A DNA stretch of 64,000 nucleotides. It comes from JAGDVO01 sp964590075 [NCBI: uncultured Aquificales bacterium]. Lineage in GTDB: Bacteria > Thermosulfidibacterota > Thermosulfidibacteria > Thermosulfidibacterales. Under the pieces are notes generated by a model. It had not been told where the DNA came from. It saw nothing but the letters and a program-made list of their open reading frames with translations, and ran no database searches. The position numbers and the translations under genes were made by a program. Below are positions 57,254-64,000 of the stretch, piece after piece; within the stretch, counting starts at the first letter, position 1, and every line of letters begins with the position of its first letter. The stretch is from positions 1 through 64,000 of the forward strand of contig CAZPXS010000002.1 of NCBI GenBank assembly GCA_964590075.1. Reading direction: 5' to 3'.

Positions 57254-58805
57254 TGTTCCTCCTTTTTATCACAAGTGGTATTAGGAACATAAGGCCTATA
57301 AATACAAAGTAGGCTGAGTGGATAAAGGTATCTTTTATGGCGTAGTTTAGAGCCATAAGCTGGGTTACGTTGTATAGTAGAGCCTTAGCCTTATTTTGTG
57401 CAATATCGATGGGATAAAAGGAGCTGACAAGCTGAGCCCACTCGTTTATCTTTAGATTTATGTAGCTTAGAGATTTAAACTGTTCCGCGAGTATACCTTC
57501 ATGGTGCTTAGCTATTGCCTTTTGTAGTGTGTTGGTTGCGAGAGCCGTTCCAAAAGATCCACCTATGAATCTTATGTAGTTTAACAGGCTAACCCCTAGA
57601 TTAGTGTACTCTCCGAGATTTCGTAGGGCTAAGGTTGTAACGGGAGCGAAAAACATGCCAACTCCTATAGCCCATGGGATCGTGTATAAGGTAGATATCT
57701 TTTTTGGTGTATAGTAGTCAAGTTTTGGGAGGAAAAATAGTGTTCCTATTATCAGGGTTATGGATGACACTACTAGGACGTTTTGTTCGCCGATCTTGTC
57801 ACTCATAAATCCTGATACTACAGATACTGTTCCAATTGTGATGGCCATGGGTAGGATGTGTAATCCTGTATCGAACGTTCCGAGAAATCTTAGCTTTTCG
57901 TAGTAGATGGGTAGGAGATAGAAGACCTGATACATGGATAATCCTAGTATGAAGAAATATATGGCAAGGGCATTTGAGAATTCCTGAAATCTGAATATAT
58001 TCCATTCTATCAGTTTATTCTTTGAAAAGTACTCGTTTATGAAGAAGAGGAAGTAGAAAAGTGCACTTACAGTGTATAGTTTTACAATGTAGGGTGATGT
58101 AAACCATCCCTTTTGTTGGCCCTTTGATAGGAGTGTAAGTAGGCTTGTAGTTGCAATCCCTGCGAATATAAAGCTCGCGAGGTTTATGGAGAATTTTTCT
58201 TTTCTCTCAACAACTTCTGGTAACATTGTACTACTCATTATGGAGCCTATTATTCCAACCGGGATGTTTATGAAAAATACATGATGCCAGGAGAAGTGTT
58301 CCGTGAGGCATCCTCCAAGGGTGGGGCCGAGAGCAGGGGCGAAACTCACACTTAGAGCGTATATACCCATAGCTGTCCCGCGCTTATCTGGTGGATATAT
58401 GGAGAAAAGTATAGTTTCACCGCTTGCGACTATAAAGGCTTCTCCTATACCCTGTAGACTCCTAAAGATTATCATCTGGGCAAGGTTTGTAGCGTTGGCA
58501 CATAGAAAACTTGCGCCTGTAAATACGACCTGTCCTATAACGAAGGTCCATTTTAATCCTATCGACTTTGCCAGTGCTTCTATAAAGAGCAGGAAGGTTG
58601 CGCTTGCTATCATGTAACTTGTTACTACCCACTGTACGCCGTATAGATCCGTTGCGAGGGTAGCCATGATCTTTGGTAGAATTACCTCAACGATGGTTGT
58701 ATCAAGGACTGCCATAAAAACACCGGAGACAATCACTACCGTGAGAGCGATTCTTTCTAAATTACCGATTTTTTCGTAGATATTGCTTACTGTTGGTGTG
58801 TTCAT
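57234..58805 (-). CDS. emrB: DHA2-family MFS exporter, EmrB/QacA type
   Basis: The 523-residue protein has about 14 membrane helices. The DHA2 motif is VLDTTIVEVILPKI near residue 32, and motif C lies near 150 (PALGPTLGG). With EmrA and TolC it would span both membranes and expel hydrophobic compounds using the proton gradient. It overlaps emrA by 4 bp. Confidence 0.92.
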   Translation of the reverse strand: MNTPTVSNIYEKIGNLERIALTVVIVSGVFMAVLDTTIVEVILPKIMATLATDLYGVQWVVTSYMIASATFLLFIEALAKSIGLKWTFVIGQVVFTGASFLCANATNLAQMIIFRSLQGIGEAFIVASGETILFSIYPPDKRGTAMGIYALSVSFAPALGPTLGGCLTEHFSWHHVFFINIPVGIIGSIMSSTMLPEVVERKEKFSINLASFIFAGIATTSLLTLLSKGQQKGWFTSPYIVKLYTVSALFYFLFFINEYFSKNKLIEWNIFRFQEFSNALAIYFFILGLSMYQVFYLLPIYYEKLRFLGTFDTGLHILPMAITIGTVSVVSGFMSDKIGEQNVLVVSSITLIIGTLFFLPKLDYYTPKKISTLYTIPWAIGVGMFFAPVTTLALRNLGEYTNLGVSLLNYIRFIGGSFGTALATNTLQKAIAKHHEGILAEQFKSLSYINLKINEWAQLVSSFYPIDIAQNKAKALLYNVTQLMALNYAIKDTFIHSAYFVFIGLMFLIPLVIKRRNNGKGNN

Positions 58806-59938
58806 CTTATTCTTTTTATCTTTGCTTCGCCACCCATCCCAACAACAAGCTTGTTGATATCACCTTTGGTTATCTTTATTTTTACCGGTATTCTTTGTGA
58901 TACCTTGGTAAATTCGCCTGCGGATATATCTCTCGGTACAAGGGCGAACTTTGCCGCGCTTGTTGGGAGTATTTCACTTACAACTCCCTCGTATTCTTCG
59001 TCTGGATAGGCATCTATTTTTATCTTTGCCTTTGCTCCAGGCTTTACTCCCTCTATCTTTTCCTCCTCGAGTAAAACCAGTATGTATATATCCTTTGGAT
59101 CAACGAGGGCGTATATCGGTTGGCCGGGAGCGATAACGGCTCCTTCGTTTACGTACTTTTTACCTATCCTGCCACTAAATGGAGCCTTAAGGGTTGCATA
59201 GCCTATCAAGTTGTTTATGTCTTCCAGTTCCTTCGATAGGGCACCTATCTTAGCTTCCAGGGATTCAATCTGTTTACTGATTTCTCTGGTCACTATGGTC
59301 TGTGCTACCGAATAGGTTACCTGTGATCTTGCAGATTCGAGCTGATGTTTTGCTGAATCTATCTCGTTGATTATGGAGTTTCTCTCGGCGAGTTTTGCCT
59401 TTAACTCCGTTTCTATCACCTCGAAGTTTCTCTTTGCTACTGCGTTTTTCTCGTAGAGGAATTTGTATCTATCGTAATCCCTTTTAAGTTGTTCAATAGT
59501 TGCATCTAAAGCCTTAAGTTTTTCCTCTAAGGCCTTTATTTTTTTCTCCAAACTTTTGGCGTTTGCCTCACTCATACTTACCTGTGAGGATGCCTGGGTA
59601 GAGGATCTTGTCAGTGTGAATAGTAGCTGTTCTTTCTGTTTCTTAAGTGATTCTATCTCCTTCTGTAATTCATCTCTCTTTAATTCGAGATCCCTTTTAT
59701 CCAGTTCGGCAAGAACTTCTCCTTCCTTAACAGAATCGCCCTCATTCTTGTACATCTTTATCACTTTTCCACCAACTCTGTTAAACCCCACGTTTGATAT
59801 GGCCTCCGTTTCGACGAAGACAGCGTTTGTAATGGCGTACCACCTATGTTGTAACAATAGGTAGATGCCGATACCTATAAAGATTATCCCCAGTATAGCA
59901 ACAATCATTATTATTAGTTTTTTTCTATTGTTATTCAT
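58802..59938 (-). CDS. emrA: Membrane-fusion (HlyD/EmrA) protein
   Basis: The 378-residue protein has an N-terminal helix (about 8-28) and a split biotinyl-lipoyl-like domain (GGKVIKMYKNEGDSVKEGEV and APFSGRIGKKYVNEGAVI). A long helical hairpin (about 85-235) is followed by a beta barrel. It links EmrB with the TolC-type channel. It overlaps both neighbours by 4 bp. Confidence 0.93.
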   Translation of the reverse strand: MNNNRKKLIIMIVAILGIIFIGIGIYLLLQHRWYAITNAVFVETEAISNVGFNRVGGKVIKMYKNEGDSVKEGEVLAELDKRDLELKRDELQKEIESLKKQKEQLLFTLTRSSTQASSQVSMSEANAKSLEKKIKALEEKLKALDATIEQLKRDYDRYKFLYEKNAVAKRNFEVIETELKAKLAERNSIINEIDSAKHQLESARSQVTYSVAQTIVTREISKQIESLEAKIGALSKELEDINNLIGYATLKAPFSGRIGKKYVNEGAVIAPGQPIYALVDPKDIYILVLLEEEKIEGVKPGAKAKIKIDAYPDEEYEGVVSEILPTSAAKFALVPRDISAGEFTKVSQRIPVKIKITKGDINKLVVGMGGEAKIKRIR

Positions 59939-61353
59939 CTTTCTCCCTCTAAAAAGAGCAGGTTCTTATCCTTTATACCGCAGGCCCTCATCAGACGACT
60001 TATAGCGTTGTGGTAGTTGTAAAGGCTTATGTAGTAGAGTTCTCTTGCCTCGGTCAGCGCCTTTTCCGAATCTATAACCTCTATGGCTTTGGCTATATTC
60101 GATGCGTACTGGAGTTTCGTGATTCTAAAATCTTCTTCCGCCTGTTGTAGCGCGACCTTAGCAGTTTCAAAGTTTTTGTAAGCCGTTAAGACATCGTTAT
60201 AGGCGGAAACCACCTCATTCGTTATCCTGTCTATCCACTGTTTTTCCCTCTCTTTTTGAGATAAAAGTTCGTACTCGGTTTTATTGATTATATGTTCTCT
60301 TCTTTTAAAATCAAATATATTCATGTTTAACTTGAAACCATATATCATATTTTCTTTGTTTGTGTATGAATTTTCTGTTGCAAGGATATTTTCCCCACTT
60401 CTTTGATAACTCGCGAACACATTTATTTTAGGATAATATTCACTCTTTGCCATTTTTACATAGCTTTCCATTTGTTTTGATATTAAATTTTGAACTTTTA
60501 TTTCTGGTCTATTTTCTATAGCTACCTTTACTAAGTTACTTAGTTTTAATCTTGGTAATTCTACATTTTCCGCAGATATATCCTTTAGTTGTATTTCCTT
60601 AAATGGATCTTCCTGTATTAGTGTGGCAAGGTAGGTCATTGCTTTTTTTAGGTTTCCTTCCTGTTCGCTTTCTCTTTCTTTCATTTTTGCAAGGTGTACC
60701 TTTATCTTTAGTAGGTCGTTATAGGGTATAAGGCCAGCCTTATAGAGATTTTCTGCTTCTTCGAGATGGGAGGTTAGCTGGTCTACAGATTTTTTGGCGA
60801 CTTCGAGTAATCTTTTTTGGGTGAGAACATTGTAGTAGGCGATTCTTGCCTGGTGGGATATTTCGAGTACAATACTTTCCCTAAGGTTTTCCTTTATGTC
60901 TATGCCTATCTTTTCTGCTCTATGTAGTTCTTCGAGGTAGAAACCTGTAAATAGAGGCATGCTTACGGTTAGATCGTAGGTTATAGCCTGATTTTTTCCG
61001 GTTGGTATTGTGTCTTTTATTCTTTGATTTGGCATCGTTGGGAATATAGGCGGTAGCTGATAATCCATTATAATATAGGGGTTATCTTTCATATATATGT
61101 ACTGGTAGTTAAACTCTATTTTTGGAAGCCTGGACGAGAAGGCCGCCCTTTCTAACTCTTTCTGGGCGAGAATATTGAGGTTTGCTTCTTTTACCAGAGG
61201 GTTCTTTCTTATGGCAAGTTCAACAACGCTATTTTCGTCAAGAGGGTATAAAGAACTACTATCCGCCTTTACAGCATCCGATTTCGATAGTAGAATTATT
61301 AAGGCTAAGGTGAACCATATAATATGTGAACGTTTGTTCACTAATGAACACAT
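59935..61353 (-). CDS. tolC: TolC-type outer-membrane efflux protein
   Basis: The protein (472 residues from the ATG at 61353) has a signal peptide (about residues 5-32, ending AVKA). Two long coiled-coil and beta repeats of the outer-membrane efflux family follow (NPLVKEANLNILAQKELERA near the start; NRPEIKVQNLISKQMESYV in the second half). An ATG at 61371 falls inside a promoter spacer, so 61353 or a GTG at 61341 is more likely. It leads a tolC-emrA-emrB-bioF operon. Confidence 0.88.
   Translation of the reverse strand: MCSLVNKRSHIIWFTLALIILLSKSDAVKADSSSLYPLDENSVVELAIRKNPLVKEANLNILAQKELERAAFSSRLPKIEFNYQYIYMKDNPYIIMDYQLPPIFPTMPNQRIKDTIPTGKNQAITYDLTVSMPLFTGFYLEELHRAEKIGIDIKENLRESIVLEISHQARIAYYNVLTQKRLLEVAKKSVDQLTSHLEEAENLYKAGLIPYNDLLKIKVHLAKMKERESEQEGNLKKAMTYLATLIQEDPFKEIQLKDISAENVELPRLKLSNLVKVAIENRPEIKVQNLISKQMESYVKMAKSEYYPKINVFASYQRSGENILATENSYTNKENMIYGFKLNMNIFDFKRREHIINKTEYELLSQKEREKQWIDRITNEVVSAYNDVLTAYKNFETAKVALQQAEEDFRITKLQYASNIAKAIEVIDSEKALTEARELYYISLYNYHNAISRLMRACGIKDKNLLFLEGER
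61326..61350. promoter_or_regulatory. Two overlapping palindromes at the tolC operon start (repressor-site candidate)
   Basis: GTGAAC/GTTCAC arms (61326-61331, 61336-61341) around GTTT overlap TGTTCA/TGAACA arms (61335-61340, 61345-61350) around CTAA. The half-sites share the GTTCAC core. They lie just downstream of the operon's promoter, typical of a TetR-family repressor site for an efflux operon. No regulator gene is in the window. Confidence 0.55.
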
Positions 61354-61361
61354 GCAATTTC

Positions 61362-61390
61362 TAAATAGCACCGGGTATCTATTTTGTCAA
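61362..61390 (-). promoter_or_regulatory. Promoter of the tolC-emrAB-bioF operon
   Basis: On the minus strand, perfect TTGACA (61385-61390), a 17-bp spacer and TATTTA (61362-61367). The double palindrome follows directly, so a bound repressor would block transcription start. Confidence 0.55.
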
Positions 61391-61403
61391 GAAAAGATAA
61401 TTG

Positions 61404-61500
61404 GTTGCTAGCCTACCTATTAGGGATTGAAACTTTCAAATAACTTCTGTACATGCTCAGGTGGTTCCTCGTTGCTAGCCTACCTATGAAGGATTGAAAC
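61404..61500 (+). CRISPR. Two-repeat CRISPR remnant
   Basis: Two 30-bp repeats (61404-61433 and 61471-61500) flank one 37-bp spacer (61434-61470). The repeats begin GTTGCTAGCCTACCTAT and end GGATTGAAAC, the ending typical of type I and III CRISPR repeats. Relative to the lone copy at 63445, the first repeat has T for G at position 18 and the second has A for G at position 20. No cas gene is in the window. Confidence 0.8.
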
Positions 61501-61515
61501 CTATACACAAAATCC

Positions 61516-61544
61516 TTGACACTACCTTTTTAGAATTTTAAATT
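61516..61544 (+). promoter_or_regulatory. Candidate promoter of the octaheme gene
   Basis: TTGACA (61516-61521), a 17-bp spacer and TAAATT (61539-61544). It starts 15 bp after the last base of the second CRISPR repeat. Confidence 0.4.
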
Positions 61545-61560
61545 CTTGATCTAAGTCAAG
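61545..61560. promoter_or_regulatory. FNR/DNR-type palindrome upstream of the octaheme gene
   Basis: CTTGATCTAAGTCAAG has perfect 5-bp arms CTTGA/TCAAG. It matches the Crp/FNR-family box TTGATnnnnATCAA with one change, and TTGATnnnnGTCAA exactly, the form often given for NO- or nitrite-responsive DNR/NnrR regulators. It lies 63 bp before the ATG at 61623. Confidence 0.5.
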
Positions 61561-61622
61561 GATTTAAATATGATTTCTATTATTAAAAAAATAATGAGAA
61601 ATTTGAAATGGTAGGTGAGGAT

Positions 61623-62844
61623 ATGAAGAAGATCTGTTTGTTATTATCAATTATGGTTTTTTTTGGGTTATATTAAGGGATTTGCTAAGTCAGAGTGTAT
61701 AGAGTGTCACAAGAAGGTTACTCCTGGTATTGTGGAGCAGTTTCTTTCCGGGAAAATGGGAAAAGCAGGGCTTGATTGCTCAACCTGCCATAGTTCTGAG
61801 CACAAGACCTCTACTGATTACCTTCGAGCCAAGCTTCCTACCCCGGATACTTGTGCAACCTGTCACCCCCAACAGGTTGCTCAATTTAAGGCAGGAAAAC
61901 ACAATTTTGGCTGGATTGCTGCCGCTTCTATGCCAATGTGGGCTCATCAACCTTATATGGTTTCAGGAGAAGGATATAAAGGGTGTTCAGGATGTCATAA
62001 AATAGGCGAAAAGCCTAAAGAAGAAAAGATAAAATACAGATACGGAAATGCCCAGTGTGATTCCTGTCATACTCGCCATTTCTTTAGTGTAAAGGAAGCC
62101 AAAGATCCCAGGGCTTGTCAGACCTGTCATATGGGATTTGATCATCCGCAATGGGAGATGTGGTCAACTTCTAAACATGGGACTATTTGGCAGATCGAAG
62201 GCCCGGATAGCAAAAGAGCCCCTACTTGTCAGGCTTGTCATATGTCAGGTGGGAACCATACAGTTATGACTTCTTGGGGATTTCTTGGATTGAGGGTTTC
62301 TGAAGAAGATAAGGAATGGTGGAAAGCAAGGGTGGTTATTTTGCAAGCTCTAGGGGTTCTTGACTGGAAAGGAAATCCCACGCCAAGATTCGATTTGGTA
62401 AAGGCAGGAAAAGTAGCCAGATTAACCGCAGAAGAATGGCAGGCTGAAAGAGATAAGATGATTAAAATATGTGCTAAATGTCATTCAGAATCCTTTGCTA
62501 AAAAACAATTGGAAGCAGCTGATCATACTCTTAAAGAAGCAGACAAACTTATGGCTGAGGCTATATTAATCGTTAAGGAGCTTTATGATCTTGGTATTTT
62601 AAAGAAGCCATTCAACTGGAGTTTTGCTCCTGATCTTTTGCAATTTTATGAAGCAAGAACTCCCATCGAACAAGATCTTTATGTGATGTTTCTTGAATAT
62701 AGAATGCGCACCTTTCAAGGTGCTTTTCACATGAATCCAGATTACATGCATTGGTATGGTTGGGCACCAATGAAAGAAACTTTAACCAAAATCAAGGCAG
62801 AAGCCGAACGTTTGAAAAAGGAATTTATATCAAAGAAACATTAA
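61623..62844 (+). CDS. Octaheme cytochrome c, hydroxylamine-oxidoreductase (HAO) family, with frameshift in signal peptide
   Basis: Eight CxxCH heme sites are present: CIECH, CSTCH, CATCH, CSGCH, CDSCH, CQTCH, CQACH and CAKCH. The C-terminal helical part contains HAO-like GAFHMNPDYMHWYGWAP. HAO-family enzymes interconvert hydroxylamine, nitrite or NO and ammonium in the periplasm. The ATG at 61623 opens a signal peptide (MKKICLLLSIMVFF) but stops after 17 codons. The remaining gene is one frame over. Deleting one T from the 8-T tract (61657-61664) would join them as MVFLGYIKGFAKSEC. Otherwise a TTG at 61663 would give a leaderless protein that cannot be exported for heme loading. Codon use (GAA over GAG, CGN Arg) differs from the core genes. 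No partner quinol cytochrome is nearby. Confidence 0.85.
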
Positions 62845-62873
62845 TTTTTTATAGCTGATATTTTGGATTTTCA

Positions 62874-62896
62874 GGGGCCCTCTTTGGGCCCCCTTT
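62874..62896 (+). terminator. Terminator after the octaheme gene
   Basis: Seven-bp perfect stem GGGGCCC/GGGCCCC around TCTTT, followed by a short CCTTT tract, 29 bp after the stop. The T-tract is short. Confidence 0.6.
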
Positions 62897-63444
62897 AGAA
62901 AGAGCTTCTTTTGACTCTATTAGAGATGTTTCTGCACGCCTTAAGTTTCCGAGAAACCTTTTTAAAAGTCCCTTTTGACCATTCATTATCAAAAGAAGAG
63001 AAGCTGTTTAAAGGTGCATTTCTTAAACCATTCTTCAAAAAGTATATTTCTCTGCTTTTTTTAGTTCAGTTACTAAAATTGTTGCGACAAGAAGATACGG
63101 ACTCAACTATATAAGTTCTTTTTTATTTCCTTTTAGCTCAAAGGAACCAGAGCGCATAGCAAAAATTTTAAGCTCTCCTTTATAATAAGTTTCAAAAAAC
63201 AAAGAATCTTTTCTTTATAAGTATAACTTTGTTCCTTTTAATCTTAATCTATTCTTCCCAGATTTTTTCTTTTTTCTTGGATAATAGTTCATAAAAATTA
63301 GCCTTAAAATTGTAATGAATTACAATTATATTAGTTTCCTAAGTCTTTCAAAACTATTTTTGTTGAGCATTGTTTGCTTAGTGCTATATGATATTGATTT
63401 TTAGCTACTATTAAAAATTTAAAACTATTTGTGTAAACCCAAAA
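62897..63444. other. AT-rich stretch without a supported gene
   Basis: No convincing gene is present. A 67-codon frame from a TTG at 62911 to 63114 has no clear ribosome site and no recognised motif. The rest is AT-rich with T-runs. It may be remnant DNA that came with the octaheme gene. Confidence 0.5.
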
Positions 63445-63474
63445 GTTGCTAGCCTACCTATGAGGGATTGAAAC
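63445..63474 (+). CRISPR. Solitary CRISPR repeat
   Basis: A 30-bp copy of the repeat at 61404 and 61471, in the same orientation, ending GAGGGATTGAAAC. No further repeat is found one unit (about 67 bp) away on either side. With the first two copies it brackets the octaheme insert. Confidence 0.75.
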
Positions 63475-63643
63475 TTTATCAGGTATCTATTTTTCCCTTG
63501 CATTTACAGTTACAAGCAACAACTTTGATCTTGCATAGATTGAATGAAATATTAAAATGTGAGACGTGGGGAAACAGGGTAGTCGTAGGTTATAGGTAAT
63601 AGTGAGAACCTTGAGTTAAAAAGAACTAAAGAGAGGATTAGCT
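63475..63643 (+). promoter_or_regulatory. Upstream region of the MFS gene
   Basis: It contains TTGCAT (63531-63536), a 16-bp spacer and TAAAAT (63553-63558) as a possible promoter, and a GAGAGG ribosome site (63631-63636). I see no terminator or gene in it. Confidence 0.3.
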
Positions 63644-64000
63644 GTGGAACAAAAGAAAATTTATACGTTTATAGTCTTAATGGGAATAGTTAGCTTACTT
63701 GGCGATATTATATACGAAGGAACAAGGGGGATAACAGGGACTTATCTATACAGTTTAGGATCATCTATGATTATTGTTGGTATTACATCAGGTTTAGGAG
63801 AGTTCTTTGGATATTCTTTAAGATTATTTTCCGGAGTGTTGGTCGATAGGTTAAAAGCATACTGGTTGTTTACTTTTTTGGGATATGGACTTTTAATTTC
63901 TATTCCATTACTTTTCTTTGTTAATAGATTAGATTTAGCTATTTTCTGTCTCCTTTTAGAAAGGATCGGAAAGGGCTTAAGATCTCCTGCAAGAGATTCA
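63644..64000 (+). CDS. MFS transporter, N-terminal part (runs off the window)
   Basis: From a GTG behind GAGAGG, 119 codons remain open to the edge. Hydrophobic helices and charged motifs match an MFS transporter: GDIIYEGTRGITG near residue 20, GLGEFFGYSLRLFSGVLVDR near 50 and LLERIGKGLRSPARDS at the edge (the GKxxRxPxRD signature). The substrate is unknown. The gene follows the lone CRISPR repeat by 169 bp. Confidence 0.85.
   Translation, partial: MEQKKIYTFIVLMGIVSLLGDIIYEGTRGITGTYLYSLGSSMIIVGITSGLGEFFGYSLRLFSGVLVDRLKAYWLFTFLGYGLLISIPLLFFVNRLDLAIFCLLLERIGKGLRSPARDS

Noticed and set aside
62911-63114. 67-codon frame after the octaheme gene as a coding gene
   Set aside because: It has a TTG start without a clear ribosome site and no motif or neighbour support.

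Overview
The window looks like chromosomal DNA of a Gram-negative (diderm) bacterium with low G+C and a very compact layout. Diderm markers are Lnt, a GT9 heptosyltransferase-type enzyme, the full Tol-Pal set (TolQ, TolR, a TolA/TonB-like protein, TolB, Pal, CpoB), YidC, a TolC-type channel and a large AsmA-like protein. Codon use in the core genes leans strongly to AGG/AGA for Arg and ATA for Ile. Together with endonuclease-type MutL, ThyX, HslUV and type IV pilins this fits a deep-branching, possibly thermophilic lineage near the old deltaproteobacterial, Aquificota or Thermodesulfobacteriota groups. The sequence alone does not fix the phylum.

Layout. 1-4.5 kb: 5'-truncated mutL, a small acidic protein, proS, a YbgF-like lipoprotein, a LysM protein and a Trm112-like zinc protein. 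4.5-7.3 kb: slyD, three type IV prepilins behind a near-consensus promoter, and an NlpC/P60 cell-wall hydrolase. 7.4-11.1 kb: a sodium:neurotransmitter-type symporter with a 38-residue single-helix partner, rlmB, nfo and a Spy-like protein. 11.1-21.3 kb, minus strand: one uninterrupted 12-gene run (coiled-coil protein, def, glgA, rpmE, thyX, prfA, an HU/IHF gene, comEC-like, trpS, hisA, hisF, lnt) with no gap above about 20 bp. 21.4-34 kb: purL, a PilM-like ATPase, xerD-like, era, then yicC-gmk-xerC-hslV-hslU-site-2 protease-secA. 34-46 kb: HU, proC, uvrA, the AsmA-like giant, GT9, mnmE, yidC, yidD, rnpA, rpmH and tRNAs His/Glu/Gln. 46.2-53.4 kb: tolQ-tolR-tolA-tolB-pal-cpoB, a GAF-like/degenerate-GGDEF protein and mreB. 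53.3-54.8 kb: class II aldolase, SRP RNA and five tRNAs. 54.9-61.4 kb, minus strand: a WecA-like transferase, then a tolC-emrA-emrB-bioF operon.

The last 2.6 kb (61.4-64 kb) is the accessory part. Three copies of a 30-bp CRISPR repeat ending in ATTGAAAC flank about 1.94 kb of DNA with different codon use. This DNA encodes an octaheme cytochrome of the hydroxylamine-oxidoreductase (HAO) family. A near-perfect FNR/DNR-type palindrome lies upstream of the gene, and a one-base frameshift in an 8-T tract lies inside its signal peptide. A partial MFS transporter runs off the right edge. No cas gene is present in the window.

The genes worth most attention are the HAO-like gene sitting between CRISPR repeats, the six-cysteine pilin paralogues, the GAF/degenerate-GGDEF protein overlapping mreB, and the bioF gene overlapping a tripartite exporter controlled by an apparent double palindrome.
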